64,000 bases of DNA from Planctomycetota bacterium (GTDB taxonomy: Bacteria; Planctomycetota; Phycisphaerae; Phycisphaerales; SM1A02): positions 92,207 through 156,206 of the forward strand of contig JACZRS010000009.1 in assembly GCA_022574595.1 (NCBI GenBank). The letters are read 5' to 3'. The translations under genes and the position numbers were made by a program. The notes under the pieces are model-generated. The model worked only from the letters and a program-made list of their open reading frames with translations. It made no database searches and was not told where the DNA came from. Position 1 is the stretch's first letter, and the number at the start of each line of letters is the position of its first letter. This document shows positions 7,826-17,179 of the stretch, piece by piece.

Positions 7826-10800
7826 TTATACGTTAAAATACTTGGCTTCAGGGTGGTGGACGATTATGGCGCTGGTGCTTTGTTCGGGGTCGATCTGCCA
7901 ATTCTCTGTTAGAATGCAGCCAATGCGCTGTGGTTGTAGCAATCTAAACAGCTTCTCCTGATCACTCAATTCCGGACATGCGGGGTAACCAAAACTATAG
8001 CGGCTTCCTCGATATTTCTGCGTGAATAGCTTGCGGATAACCGGCGAATCATCGTTTCCAATACCCATCTCCGCTCTCATGCGTTTGTGCCAAATCTCCG
8101 CAAGAGCCTCTGCGCCTTCAACGCCAATCCCGTGTAAGTAGAGATATTCTGTGTACTCGTTTCGCTCAAATAATTGCCTGGCCCTGTGACTTATTTCCGC
8201 GCCCATAGTTACACACGAAAAACCAATCACATCTCCCTCACCTGAGTCTACACTGCGAAAATAATCACTGATACATAATCGACGTCGATCTTCCTGTCTG
8301 GGGAAACTGAATCTCTCAATTTCCTTATCATGATCCTCAGCATCAAAGATAATAAGATCATCGCCCTGGGAATTGCAAGGCCAATACCCATAAACAAGCT
8401 GTGGACGCAGGATTTTCTCATCCTTGCACTGAGCTTTTATACGATCAAAGATCGGCTCAACTGTATCTTTAATTAAGATTTCATATTCATCTCGCGATGA
8501 AGCCCCTTTCTTAAACCCCCACTGCCCCCGGAATAGAGCGACAGTATTTACGTAAGGGTAGATTTCATCAAGCTCAATATCTTCGATTAATCGATCTCCG
8601 AAGAACGGCACTTTGGGGATAATAACTTCAGTACTAACACTTGATCGCTCAGCAACGGCAACTTGCTTACTTGCTTTACCTTTATCAGCGCCCTTCTTTG
8701 CTTCACTCTTGGCAGCGCTTTCTGCGCGTTTTGTAAGGCGAGTATCTATCTCATTATCTATGGTGTCAAGCTGCTTGTCCGCTAAGTGATCACAAATGCG
8801 CAGCCCTTCAAAAGCATCACGGCCGTAATAAAGTGGGCCGTTATATATTGACCGTAAATGTGATTCGCCATAGTGGCGTGTTAAAGCTGCCCCACCCAGC
8901 AGGATAGGAACTTTGATATTAAGTGCATTAAGTTCTTTGAGATTCTGCTCCATTACTGTAACTGATTTCACTAACAGCCCCGACATACCGATCGCATCAG
9001 CTTTGATGTCATTATATGCTTCTATGATCTTATGAATGTGCTGCTTGATTCCCAGGTTATGTACTTCATAACCGTTATTAGTCAGGATGATATCAACAAG
9101 ATTCTTGCCAATATCGTGAACATCACCGGCTACGGTTGCAATAATGATCTTCGCCTTGGCGCTTGCCTCGCCTTCGCCTTTGGCCATGTGCGGCTCTAAA
9201 TATGCAACCGCTTTTTTCATAACCTCTGCGGATTGTAAAACGAAGGGAAGCTGCATTTGACCTGAGCCAAATAAGTCGCCGACAGTTTTCATTCCCATAA
9301 GCAAATGCTCGTTTATGATTTCAAGCGGGGAGTATTTACCCATCGCTAGATCGAGATGATCATTGAGATTTTTATCTTCACCATCAACAATGTGCCGCTG
9401 AAGCTGTTCTTCTAATGAAAGAGTCTCGATATCAACTTCATCTTTGGTTTCATCATCATCAGAAAAAAGACTGATGAAATGTAGTAACGGATCAAAATCC
9501 GCGGGCATATTTTCAGGCCGATCATCGCCGCGTTTATCGAAGATTAGCCACTGAGCTGCATCCCATTTTTCATCTTCAATTTTATTGCGTGGAAGAATCT
9601 TGCTGGCATGAACGATGGCCGCGGTAAGGCCTCTCTTCATTGCTTCATGCAGGAAGGCTGAATTTAGTACAACCCGAGAAGGCTGTTTCAAACCGAAACT
9701 TATATTCGATAGTCCCAGCAATATTCCGCAGTTAGGAAAACGCTCGCTAATAAGTCTAATCCCCTCTAGTGTTTCATGCCCTAGCTTACGATCATCCTCA
9801 ATACCCGTAGCTACAGTAAATGTAAGCGGATCAAAGAGCATATCCTGTTCATCAAGACCCCATTTGTTAGTAAACAGGTCGTGCATGCGCTCAGCTATTT
9901 CAAGCTTGCGCACTGCGGTCTTGGCCATTCCCGCTTGTGGATCTTCATCAATAGTTAAGGCGACGCAAGCAGCGCCGTAGCGCTTAAGTAAAGGACAAAC
10001 ATCATCAAAACGCTTCTCGCCATCTTCGAGATTGATAGAGTTAACAATGCACTTACCGCCTGCTATTTTTAGTGCTGCTTCAAGTACCGGCGTTTCGGTC
10101 GAATCAATCATGATTGGTACGTTTACTTGGCGAACATATCTGCTAACGACTTCACTGATATCTTTAACACCATCGCGTCCAACATAATCAACACAAACAT
10201 CCAGTAGATGCGAACCGTGCTTTACTTCATCACGGGCCATGGAAACCAGTCCATCGTAATCTTCTTCATCTAGTAAACGTTTGAATTTGCGCGAACCATT
10301 TGCATTTGTGCGCTCAGCTATTATTAGAAAAGACTTATCCTGCTTGAAATCAACCTGGCTGTATAAGCTCGAACATCCAGCGTTGGGTTTTACCACTACA
10401 CGTTTTGCAGGAGCGCGATCGCCTACTGCTTCGGCTAGTAGTTTGATATGTTCAGGCGTTGTGCCGCAGCAACCACCTACTATATTTACGCCAAACTCTT
10501 CGACGAATCGCATCATCGCTTCGACGAATGGCTGGGGTCCAAGTGGATATTCAGTTCGCCCTTCTACTAAAACAGGCAAACCCGCATTTGGAATTACCGA
10601 AACTGGACCATTCCAATGTTTAGTAAGCCACGCAAGATGTTCACCCATTTCCGTTGGGCCTGTTGCGCAGTTTAAGCCGAGCGAAGCTATGGGGAACATG
10701 GAAAGTGCGTTGGCTGCTGCCTCGATTTCAGTTCCAAGCAGCATGGTATCTGTAGTTTCAATAGTAACGCTGACTAGGATTGGAATATCATCAGTAGTCT

Positions 10801-11353
10801 TGTTCTTTTGAGATAACGCATCTAAACATGAATTGATTGCACATTTAACTTGTAGTAAGTCTTGACAAGTTTCGAGTAATAGTGCATCGACCCCGCCATC
10901 GATTAGGCCTCGCGCTTGCTCTTGATAACTATCATGCATTTCATCCCAAGTTGTCTGACCCAAACTGACAAGCTTAGTGCCCGGCCCAAATGATCCAATT
11001 ACAAATCGCGGCTTATCATTTGATGAAAATCGCGCGCAAGCAGCTCGGGCGATTTCAGCTGCATTTTTATTTATTTCATATGTCCAACTAACCACATCAG
11101 CATCAAATTCACTGAAGACGAGCTTGTTGGCCCCAAAAGTATTGGTTTCAACACAATCGGCCCCCACAGAAAGGAATGATTCGTGGATTTCCTGGATTAG
11201 CTCAGGACGAGATTTAACCAGAAGATCAACACAGTTTTCATGCCCCAGATAATCTCGCTCAATATCCAGAGGCATGGCCTGAATCGTCGCACCCATAGAC
11301 CCGTCAAAGACGAGCAATCGGCGATCAAGCTCTTGAAGAAAGCGGCATGTCAT
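7826..11353 (-). CDS. metH: Cobalamin-dependent methionine synthase
   Basis: A full-length 1175-residue MetH that transfers a methyl group from methyltetrahydrofolate to homocysteine through cobalamin. Domains in order: homocysteine-binding barrel (1-305) with zinc ligands C229, C295 and C296; pterin-binding domain (about 335-600); cobalamin cap and binding domain (about 640-860) with the cobalt-ligating H746 in DVHDIG; and the reactivation domain (about 915-1175) with the AdoMet-binding segment [11 protein letters not shown] lysine/alanine-rich linker at about 880-905 ([15 protein letters not shown]) joins the last two domains. No cobalamin or SAM riboswitch could be recognised in the 168-bp upstream gap. 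All catalytic features are present. Confidence 0.96.
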   Translation of the reverse strand: MTCRFLQELDRRLLVFDGSMGATIQAMPLDIERDYLGHENCVDLLVKSRPELIQEIHESFLSVGADCVETNTFGANKLVFSEFDADVVSWTYEINKNAAEIARAACARFSSNDKPRFVIGSFGPGTKLVSLGQTTWDEMHDSYQEQARGLIDGGVDALLLETCQDLLQVKCAINSCLDALSQKNKTTDDIPILVSVTIETTDTMLLGTEIEAAANALSMFPIASLGLNCATGPTEMGEHLAWLTKHWNGPVSVIPNAGLPVLVEGRTEYPLGPQPFVEAMMRFVEEFGVNIVGGCCGTTPEHIKLLAEAVGDRAPAKRVVVKPNAGCSSLYSQVDFKQDKSFLIIAERTNANGSRKFKRLLDEEDYDGLVSMARDEVKHGSHLLDVCVDYVGRDGVKDISEVVSRYVRQVNVPIMIDSTETPVLEAALKIAGGKCIVNSINLEDGEKRFDDVCPLLKRYGAACVALTIDEDPQAGMAKTAVRKLEIAERMHDLFTNKWGLDEQDMLFDPLTFTVATGIEDDRKLGHETLEGIRLISERFPNCGILLGLSNISFGLKQPSRVVLNSAFLHEAMKRGLTAAIVHASKILPRNKIEDEKWDAAQWLIFDKRGDDRPENMPADFDPLLHFISLFSDDDETKDEVDIETLSLEEQLQRHIVDGEDKNLNDHLDLAMGKYSPLEIINEHLLMGMKTVGDLFGSGQMQLPFVLQSAEVMKKAVAYLEPHMAKGEGEASAKAKIIIATVAGDVHDIGKNLVDIILTNNGYEVHNLGIKQHIHKIIEAYNDIKADAIGMSGLLVKSVTVMEQNLKELNALNIKVPILLGGAALTRHYGESHLRSIYNGPLYYGRDAFEGLRICDHLADKQLDTIDNEIDTRLTKRAESAAKSEAKKGADKGKASKQVAVAERSSVSTEVIIPKVPFFGDRLIEDIELDEIYPYVNTVALFRGQWGFKKGASSRDEYEILIKDTVEPIFDRIKAQCKDEKILRPQLVYGYWPCNSQGDDLIIFDAEDHDKEIERFSFPRQEDRRRLCISDYFRSVDSGEGDVIGFSCVTMGAEISHRARQLFERNEYTEYLYLHGIGVEGAEALAEIWHKRMRAEMGIGNDDSPVIRKLFTQKYRGSRYSFGYPACPELSDQEKLFRLLQPQRIGCILTENWQIDPEQSTSAIIVHHPEAKYFNV

Positions 11354-11521
11354 GGCAGCATTATACCCTTCGGCTTGATTTCATTCAACACTTAATCCGG
11401 ATGAACGGATAAATAGCGTCTTTATATTGCCCTATCGCGTCTGGGTGCCATCTTAACTGTCTTACGAGGTCTATGATCGGACCTTATCGAGCCTGATTAT
11501 GTATATATAATAGAGGTAAGA

Positions 11522-12475
11522 ATGAACGAAAATGCCATCAATCTCAAGAAGGTAAATAAGCTATTTGGCTCAACCCATGCGGTGCGTGATCTTGATCTGA
11601 CCGTTCCTAAGGGCAGTTTATGCGGCTTTCTTGGCCCAAATGGTGCGGGCAAGACAACCACTATCCGCATGATAATGTCCATTATCTATCCGGATCATGG
11701 CTCAATTGAAGTTCTTGGTGGTAACGCACTTAGCTCAAAGGACCGCATTGGTTATCTACCTGAAGAACGAGGCCTATACCGCAAGATGCGCGTGGGAGAT
11801 TTTCTGGAATATATGGCCACCCTCAAAGGAATCACAAGACCTGATCTGCGAACTTATATAAAAGGATGGCTCAAGCGAATTGATCTGCCTGATGTTTTCT
11901 CAAAAAAATGTGAGGAACTATCCAAAGGTATGCAGCAGAAAATTCAGTTCCTGACATCAATCCTTCACGAGCCAGAGTTACTGATCCTTGATGAACCGTT
12001 TTCTGGCTTGGATCCAGTTAATACAGAACTGCTTAACAAGCTTATTAGAGAGCTGAGCCAACAAGGTACGACAATTATTTTCTCAACACATGTCTTGCAT
12101 CAGGCAGAGCAAATTTGTGACCGAATCTTCTTAATCAATAAAGGTGTAAAAATTCTCGACGCAACACTTGAACAAATACGTGAGCGTTTTGATCCAAGAA
12201 CTATACTTGCTGAGCCGTTTGATGATAATCCGCCCAGCAATAATATTCCGGGTATAAAATCATCTCGCAAACTCCCGCACTCGGCTGCGTATGAATTAGA
12301 AATTGATATTGGAGCAAATCCCCAAATTATAATGCAATGCGTGCTCTCAGAGAAACCTATGCGATCTGTTGAACTTCGACGTTTAAGTTTGGATGAAGTA
12401 TTTATTCAGGTGGTGCAGCAAGATGTTGGTAAAGAGGCTGCTGAACTTGCGCGCGAGGAGTTGAGCCTTGTCTAA
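11522..12475 (+). CDS. ABC exporter ATP-binding protein (NatA-like)
   Basis: A 317-residue ATPase subunit. Walker A is GPNGAGKT (38-45), the signature LSKGMQQ is at 133-139, Walker B LLILDEP is at 153-159, and the switch histidine is in FSTHVLHQAE. The C-terminal 80 residues form the accessory domain found in NatA-type and related ABC-2 exporters. A GAGGT lies 4-8 bases before the ATG. The next gene, the permease, starts 8 bp inside this one, so the two form a translation-coupled pair. Na+ export is known for NatAB; the substrate here is not evident. Confidence 0.9.
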   Translation: MNENAINLKKVNKLFGSTHAVRDLDLTVPKGSLCGFLGPNGAGKTTTIRMIMSIIYPDHGSIEVLGGNALSSKDRIGYLPEERGLYRKMRVGDFLEYMATLKGITRPDLRTYIKGWLKRIDLPDVFSKKCEELSKGMQQKIQFLTSILHEPELLILDEPFSGLDPVNTELLNKLIRELSQQGTTIIFSTHVLHQAEQICDRIFLINKGVKILDATLEQIRERFDPRTILAEPFDDNPPSNNIPGIKSSRKLPHSAAYELEIDIGANPQIIMQCVLSEKPMRSVELRRLSLDEVFIQVVQQDVGKEAAELAREELSLV

Positions 12476-13868
12476 AACCATTATAATTGCCTGGCGTGAG
12501 TTTAAACTGACTGTATTTCGCAAGGTTTTCATCCTCGGCGTACTTGGTATCCCGGTGCTAATTGTAGGAGTAATGATTCTTGCTGGTTACATGATGGTTC
12601 AGCACGAAGAGCCACCATTGGTTGGAACCATCGCTATAGTTGATAGTACCGGAGAAGTTGTGAAGGCTGCGAAGATTGAATTTGACGCTGAGCGCATTCG
12701 CCGAGATCAACAGCTTCAGTTAAAGCAAATGCAGGAACAATCTCTTGATGCAATGAAAGGCGGCGTCGCTTCACCAGGAAATATAGGCTCTATGCCTCAG
12801 ATGCCTACGCGTGGTGATGTAGATATTACGGTTGAAAGTATTGATGCATCCAACGAACAGCTTGTTAGTGAACTAAACGATCGGGTTAGGGTAGGTGATT
12901 TTATTGCAGCCGTTATAATTACTCCAGAAACTATTTCCACAGCAAAGATTGGGGATGAAAATTCGGGTGATGTTCGCAGCACATTCGATCTTTCTGTTGG
13001 TGAAGAACTTGACTCAGATCATGTTGGTCTTATTGAGAGGCGCATTGGTGCAGCTGTAGTTCGAGTAAGAGCTGAGCGGGCAGGATACGATCCAGATGTT
13101 GCTATTGCGATGCTCAAGTACCCGACCGCCAAGACTACGCGCACATTAAAGGATGGCGAAGATGCTAGTGAGTCCAAAGTAGTTCGCAAACTAAAACAAA
13201 TGATTCCCTTAGTTTTCATGATGCTCATTTGGATGGGGACAATGGTATCAAGCCAACACTTGATGATGTCCACAATTGAAGAAAAATCCAACCGCGTAAT
13301 GGAAGTGTTGCTTAGTGCTGTAAGTCCTCTGCAACTAATGACAGGGAAAATTCTAGGCCACGGTGGTGTGGGGCTATTAATCGTAGGTATTTATTCATCT
13401 GTCGCAATAGCTGGACTAATAGCGTCTTCGTTTTTTCACCTTATAGATCCAATGGATCTTGTATATCTAGCTGTCTTCTACTTCATGGCTTATTTTATGA
13501 TTGCATCAATAATGGCTGCGGTAGGAAGTGCTGTCAGCGATATTAGAGAAGCCAACACACTTGTTACGCCAATAATGATGATTCTAATGATTCCATTGAT
13601 GCTTTGGATGCCCATAATTCAGGATCCAAACGGCACTATCGCAACAGCATTTTCGTTCATTCCCCCAGCCATTCCCTTTGCAATGATTCTTCGCCTCGCA
13701 GCAGAAGAGGCGGTCCCATTATGGCAAATCCCAGTCAGCATTATTTGGGGATATTTCTGCGTATTCGCCATGATCTGGTTAGCAGCAAAGATCTTCCGTG
13801 TAGGTGTGTTGATGTACGGCAAACCCCCATCGCCGCTTCAGCTAATAAAATGGATTAGATATTCATAG
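12468..13868 (+). CDS. ABC-2 type exporter permease (NatB-like)
   Basis: A 466-residue permease with an N-terminal membrane helix (about 18-44), a large extracytoplasmic domain (about 45-245, with the EIAIVDSTGEVVKAA-type start typical of NatB relatives) and five or six C-terminal helices from about 247 to 450 (LVFMMLIWMGTMVSSQHLMM; the following EEKSNRVMEVLLSAVSPLQL is the conserved coupling segment). It starts with GTG or an equivalent codon inside the end of the ATPase gene. Its last 14 bp overlap the end of the convergent Lgt-like gene. Confidence 0.88.
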   Translation: MSKTIIIAWREFKLTVFRKVFILGVLGIPVLIVGVMILAGYMMVQHEEPPLVGTIAIVDSTGEVVKAAKIEFDAERIRRDQQLQLKQMQEQSLDAMKGGVASPGNIGSMPQMPTRGDVDITVESIDASNEQLVSELNDRVRVGDFIAAVIITPETISTAKIGDENSGDVRSTFDLSVGEELDSDHVGLIERRIGAAVVRVRAERAGYDPDVAIAMLKYPTAKTTRTLKDGEDASESKVVRKLKQMIPLVFMMLIWMGTMVSSQHLMMSTIEEKSNRVMEVLLSAVSPLQLMTGKILGHGGVGLLIVGIYSSVAIAGLIASSFFHLIDPMDLVYLAVFYFMAYFMIASIMAAVGSAVSDIREANTLVTPIMMILMIPLMLWMPIIQDPNGTIATAFSFIPPAIPFAMILRLAAEEAVPLWQIPVSIIWGYFCVFAMIWLAAKIFRVGVLMYGKPPSPLQLIKWIRYS

Positions 13869-14598
13869 CAGTTTTAAGACTGTTGTCTTGCACAAGATCA
13901 TGGCTTTGCGTTTTTCGACGTTGTAAATATCTAATTGTTCCAAATGTTAGCAGCAGCAAGGCTAAGAAATGATAGCCACTAAGTGGGCCGATGATTTTCG
14001 AATCAGCGCGCAGAAACTCGTGGCTAAATCTAAACAGGCCATACGCCATAAGATAGATGTGAAATCGATTACCAGTTTGCCAATTAAATCGTGTTGCGGG
14101 AAGCGCCCATGCAAGGAACGCGAGATTAAATAGAAATTCGATGGGTACAGCCGGCCAACGCGCAAGTCCTTCGCCATCTATCAAAGTCCACCAATTTTGC
14201 TCACAAATAATTCCTTTACAGCAACCTGCAAAAAGGCATCCAATCCTGCCAAGCGCAAGACCAATTGGGGCAATGATTGCAAACACATCGCCGGTTGTTC
14301 GTGTGTACTTAAGGTATCTTTTTGCAATCTCGACCGCGATATATCCACCCAGCAAACCTCCAGTAACACTTCGTCCACTAATTAATGCAAGCCAATCGTT
14401 ACGGTAGAACCAACCTTCCGCAATAAGAAAAGCAAGTTTGGCACCGACCAACGCTCCAAATAAGCCACAGAAATAGATAATTGTTAGTCTACTATCATGT
14501 CGGCCGTCTTTGCTGTTGATTTTGCCCCATACATAAGCAGTAATCAAAATCCCAATAAGTGCCATCGCTCCATAGATATTTACAAGCTGCCAATTCAT
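13855..14598 (-). CDS. Lgt-like polytopic membrane protein
   Basis: A 247-residue protein with about seven membrane helices that resembles prolipoprotein diacylglyceryl transferase, which moves diacylglycerol from phosphatidylglycerol to a lipobox cysteine. The family turn SVTGGLLGGY (77-86), GRIG (117-120) and a late YGLFRFSHEFLR segment are present. Where Lgt has GRIGNF with an essential asparagine, this protein has GRIGC followed by AGCCKG, so it belongs to a divergent cysteine-containing branch and is probably not the housekeeping Lgt. It starts 4 bp inside the end of the radical SAM gene (ATGA), so the two are almost certainly made together. Confidence 0.75.
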   Translation of the reverse strand: MNWQLVNIYGAMALIGILITAYVWGKINSKDGRHDSRLTIIYFCGLFGALVGAKLAFLIAEGWFYRNDWLALISGRSVTGGLLGGYIAVEIAKRYLKYTRTTGDVFAIIAPIGLALGRIGCLFAGCCKGIICEQNWWTLIDGEGLARWPAVPIEFLFNLAFLAWALPATRFNWQTGNRFHIYLMAYGLFRFSHEFLRADSKIIGPLSGYHFLALLLLTFGTIRYLQRRKTQSHDLVQDNSLKTAMNI

Positions 14599-15965
14599 TT
14601 AAGTCCTAGACCGGACGCACCACCATTAAGGTAGTAGTGACAGAATGAATCTAGCTTTCCATCCGGACGAATGACATGAGTGCAGCAGCGGTCGATTCGA
14701 TCCTGATCGTAAGTTGATGCATCCATAAAGGGTTTAATGAAGATGCGGAACGGCTGATCGGGGCCGATCTCGAATTGTTTTAAAATTTCACCTAAAGGTT
14801 CAGTCTCACATCCGCACTTGGCTAAATCTTCAATGTTGAAGTTGATGCGATTCTTTAGAAAACCCTGCATTGAAGGTAGATCAATCAACTTGCTAACACC
14901 AACTGGGCCGTTTGGCGTGCGCAGCAGGTAGCCGATAGTGTGACAATTTGGATCTGCGCAGGGTAAAGGCGTGAAGTCTTCATACGACATCAATCCCTCT
15001 GCCTGCTCAACTAAATTGAGGATCACGTCTCCGACAGATATCGGTGATGCGGATTCGTTTGCCATGGGCAACGATGATTCGACGTTAGGACTCCGGCCTG
15101 AGTTGAACATGGGTTGAAAAACGATGCCTCGACAATGTGGGCGCTGCAAGCCAAAACGAAATGCCTCGCCTAGATATGGAATGGTTTGTGGAGTAACAAC
15201 CATAACTAAAGTAGTTGGAACCCCTAGCTTGCCGATCGAATCAATTGCCTGGCGTCGAGTTTGCCGTAGGTCCGCACCACGAAGTTCAACCTGACCTAGT
15301 TCTTGAATCCCATCAAATTGCGCATATAGCTCAAATTTCCCCTGGCATTGGCGCATTTTGCCAAGAATGTTTCGAAACTCCTCATCCTTAGCAATTCGTA
15401 CCAGGTTGGTGTTAACAAGGACATAACCGATCTCTTTATTATCAAGCGACCATTGAAGTATCTCGATAAATTGAGGGTGAATGGTTGGCTCGCCACCGGA
15501 TAGTTGGAGGATATCGATAAAACCCTTTCGATCTATAACGCCTTGCACTCGCCCCCGGAAATTCTCGAAACTAATGCAATCTACTTTGTCATCTATACCC
15601 CAAGGTGAAGCTGCGTAGCAAGTTGGACATTTGAGATTACAAGAATCAACGATCTCTATTAGAGCTACACAGGATGAGAGGACTTCAAAGGGATCGTGGT
15701 CTTGATCTGCTTGTTGCGTTGATGAACAATCGCATGTTGATTCGCAACATGCAGCGTTATCAGGTGAGCCTTGTGATAGATGATAAAACCTTGGATCATT
15801 TGCGAGTACAGTTTCGAATCTACCGTGATCATTGCACTTCTTGAGCATTACAACTTGACCATCGCGCTGAATCACTTCAGCAGGTATTGATGCCAAGCAC
15901 TTCGGACATCTGCTGATGGTTCGTTTTAATAATGTTGATGTGTTAAGAAGGTCTAGTGGTGTCAT
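14595..15965 (-). CDS. Radical SAM protein related to archaeal tetraether lipid synthase (COG1964 type)
   Basis: A 456-residue radical SAM enzyme. The ATG at 15965 forms an ATGA overlap with the upstream stop and is preferred over one 30 bp earlier. Counting from it, a CPKC zinc/iron knuckle with a third cysteine lies at 20-44 (ending KKCNDHG), a CCxxxCxC cluster near 73-80, and the SAM-cluster motif CNLKCPTC has C109, C113 and C116, followed by LQLSGGEP. The C-terminus has the family signature PCADPNCH, then PFMDASTYDQDRIDRCC and DGKLDSFC. This layout matches the COG1964 group that includes tetraether synthase Tes and MJ0619-like methylases. Those enzymes act on lipids or pterins; the substrate here is inferred, not shown. 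Confidence 0.82.
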   Translation of the reverse strand: MTPLDLLNTSTLLKRTISRCPKCLASIPAEVIQRDGQVVMLKKCNDHGRFETVLANDPRFYHLSQGSPDNAACCESTCDCSSTQQADQDHDPFEVLSSCVALIEIVDSCNLKCPTCYAASPWGIDDKVDCISFENFRGRVQGVIDRKGFIDILQLSGGEPTIHPQFIEILQWSLDNKEIGYVLVNTNLVRIAKDEEFRNILGKMRQCQGKFELYAQFDGIQELGQVELRGADLRQTRRQAIDSIGKLGVPTTLVMVVTPQTIPYLGEAFRFGLQRPHCRGIVFQPMFNSGRSPNVESSLPMANESASPISVGDVILNLVEQAEGLMSYEDFTPLPCADPNCHTIGYLLRTPNGPVGVSKLIDLPSMQGFLKNRINFNIEDLAKCGCETEPLGEILKQFEIGPDQPFRIFIKPFMDASTYDQDRIDRCCTHVIRPDGKLDSFCHYYLNGGASGLGLK

Positions 15966-16531
15966 GAAGCTAATCCAAACATTATGAGCGTGCACCCACC
16001 TCCGATTACAAGTGGAAGCACAACCATCATATAGAACATTAATATAACAAGACCGCCAACAAAACCCATGCGCTTGTTCAAACCGACAAGATGTGATCTA
16101 TCGTGTGGCAAGTGCCGTTTAAGAAGCCAGATCGTCACTATCCCGCCGTTAAAGGCCGACCCTGCGAAAATGAAAAGACAAATAATCATCCACCCAAGAG
16201 GTGCGTAAGGATCATTGCTGGTATCAATTAGCATTCCAAATGAAAGGGTAAGCGCCAATAGAGGCCAACCATATAACAAACAGATTTTAAGTGCAGATGG
16301 CTTTGCGCGCATGGGTAGCTCAGATTGGCTAGCGTATTTTTTCCCACACTCAGGACAGATACCTGGGACGGGCTGACCCTTTAGCTCGTACCCGCAAATT
16401 GGACAGACGCCTTCCCCAATAGTTCTTGTTGGCGACTGGGGAGGAGCAGATTCGTTGCTTGGCTCTATGTCTTTCTCTTCGTCCACAATATCGGTCCCAC
16501 TACTTAATAATTCGAGAGCATAATAAGGCAA
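15962..16531 (-). CDS. Zinc-ribbon membrane protein, paralogue 2
   Basis: A 189-residue protein with an N-terminal zinc ribbon of two CxxC knuckles (CPICGYELKGQPVPGICPEC, about 43-62) and three or four membrane helices (about 83-100, 112-133, 158-185). The next upstream gene encodes a paralogue with the same plan. The open frame begins with TTG at 16531 inside the upstream gene; an in-frame GTG at 16486, 17 bp after the upstream stop, is an equally possible start. Its stop overlaps the radical SAM start by 4 bp. The function is unknown; ribbons of this kind often bind protein or nucleic acid, and position suggests a partner role. Confidence 0.65.
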   Translation of the reverse strand: MPYYALELLSSGTDIVDEEKDIEPSNESAPPQSPTRTIGEGVCPICGYELKGQPVPGICPECGKKYASQSELPMRAKPSALKICLLYGWPLLALTLSFGMLIDTSNDPYAPLGWMIICLFIFAGSAFNGGIVTIWLLKRHLPHDRSHLVGLNKRMGFVGGLVILMFYMMVVLPLVIGGGCTLIMFGLAS

Positions 16532-17046
16532 GCCACACTAATACCTAGTGGTCCGCCAATAAATACAAGGAGGATGATTACACAGATTGTTGTTCCAATC
16601 TTGCGCCAGATCGCAACTGGTCCTTTTGTTCGGATCTGCTCAGGTAGGCTTCGGCGCAGCATTGACCTCACTTGGAAGTAGCTGTTTATAGCTATCGCCA
16701 CGGCCATAAAGTAACCAAAGCCCATTACCCAGCCCTGAAGATCATAACTGTCTGTGGACACAGTCAAGATACCCGATATGACTAATCCAACAATGGGCCA
16801 ACCAAGCCTCAGGCAAATCACATATGCGCTTGGCCAGGGTTGAAGTCGCGCCGCAGATTTTGCAGTATAAGCTTTACCACACTCCGGACATTTGCCGTAT
16901 GTGCCACATTCCGGACATTCGCCAAGAATAGGTAGGCCTTTTAGTTGATAGCCACACCAATGACAACGGCCTGAAGTTGACATTGACGTAGACAAAGGAG
17001 GGACATTTGAACCGGCCGATGGTTTAGGATTTTCCAAGTCAGCCAT
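16504..17046 (-). CDS. Zinc-ribbon membrane protein, paralogue 1
   Basis: A 180-residue protein and the first gene of the overlapping minus-strand cluster. The N-terminus carries three CxxC knuckles instead of two: CHWCGYQLKGLPILGECPEC is followed by TYGKCPECGKAY, an apparent internal duplication of the CPECG unit. Three or four membrane helices follow (about 76-95, 107-125, 150-178). It shares the knuckle spacing and the KxWPxAYVICLRLGWP-like first helix with paralogue 2. It starts with ATG without an evident ribosome site. No known function. Confidence 0.65.
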   Translation of the reverse strand: MADLENPKPSAGSNVPPLSTSMSTSGRCHWCGYQLKGLPILGECPECGTYGKCPECGKAYTAKSAARLQPWPSAYVICLRLGWPIVGLVISGILTVSTDSYDLQGWVMGFGYFMAVAIAINSYFQVRSMLRRSLPEQIRTKGPVAIWRKIGTTICVIILLVFIGGPLGISVACLIMLSNY

Positions 17047-17179
17047 AGCTGATAGTTTACCAACTTAAGCCAAATGAGTTCAAACCTTGTTCTGAGCTAT
17101 TAGCAGCCATTTAAGACTTCTAAAGCAACAACATGGCCCTAGCGTGTATCCTATTGCGATTCTATTTTGAGATATTGAC

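Noticed and set aside
11506..11511. TATAAT ahead of the ABC ATPase gene as a promoter -10 box
   Set aside because: It lies 11 bases before the ATG, so a start at the normal distance would fall on the ribosome site; no matching -35 was found.
11354..11521. Possible cobalamin or SAM riboswitch ahead of metH
   Set aside because: The 168-bp gap is shared with a divergent gene and shows no recognisable B12-box or SAM-riboswitch core.
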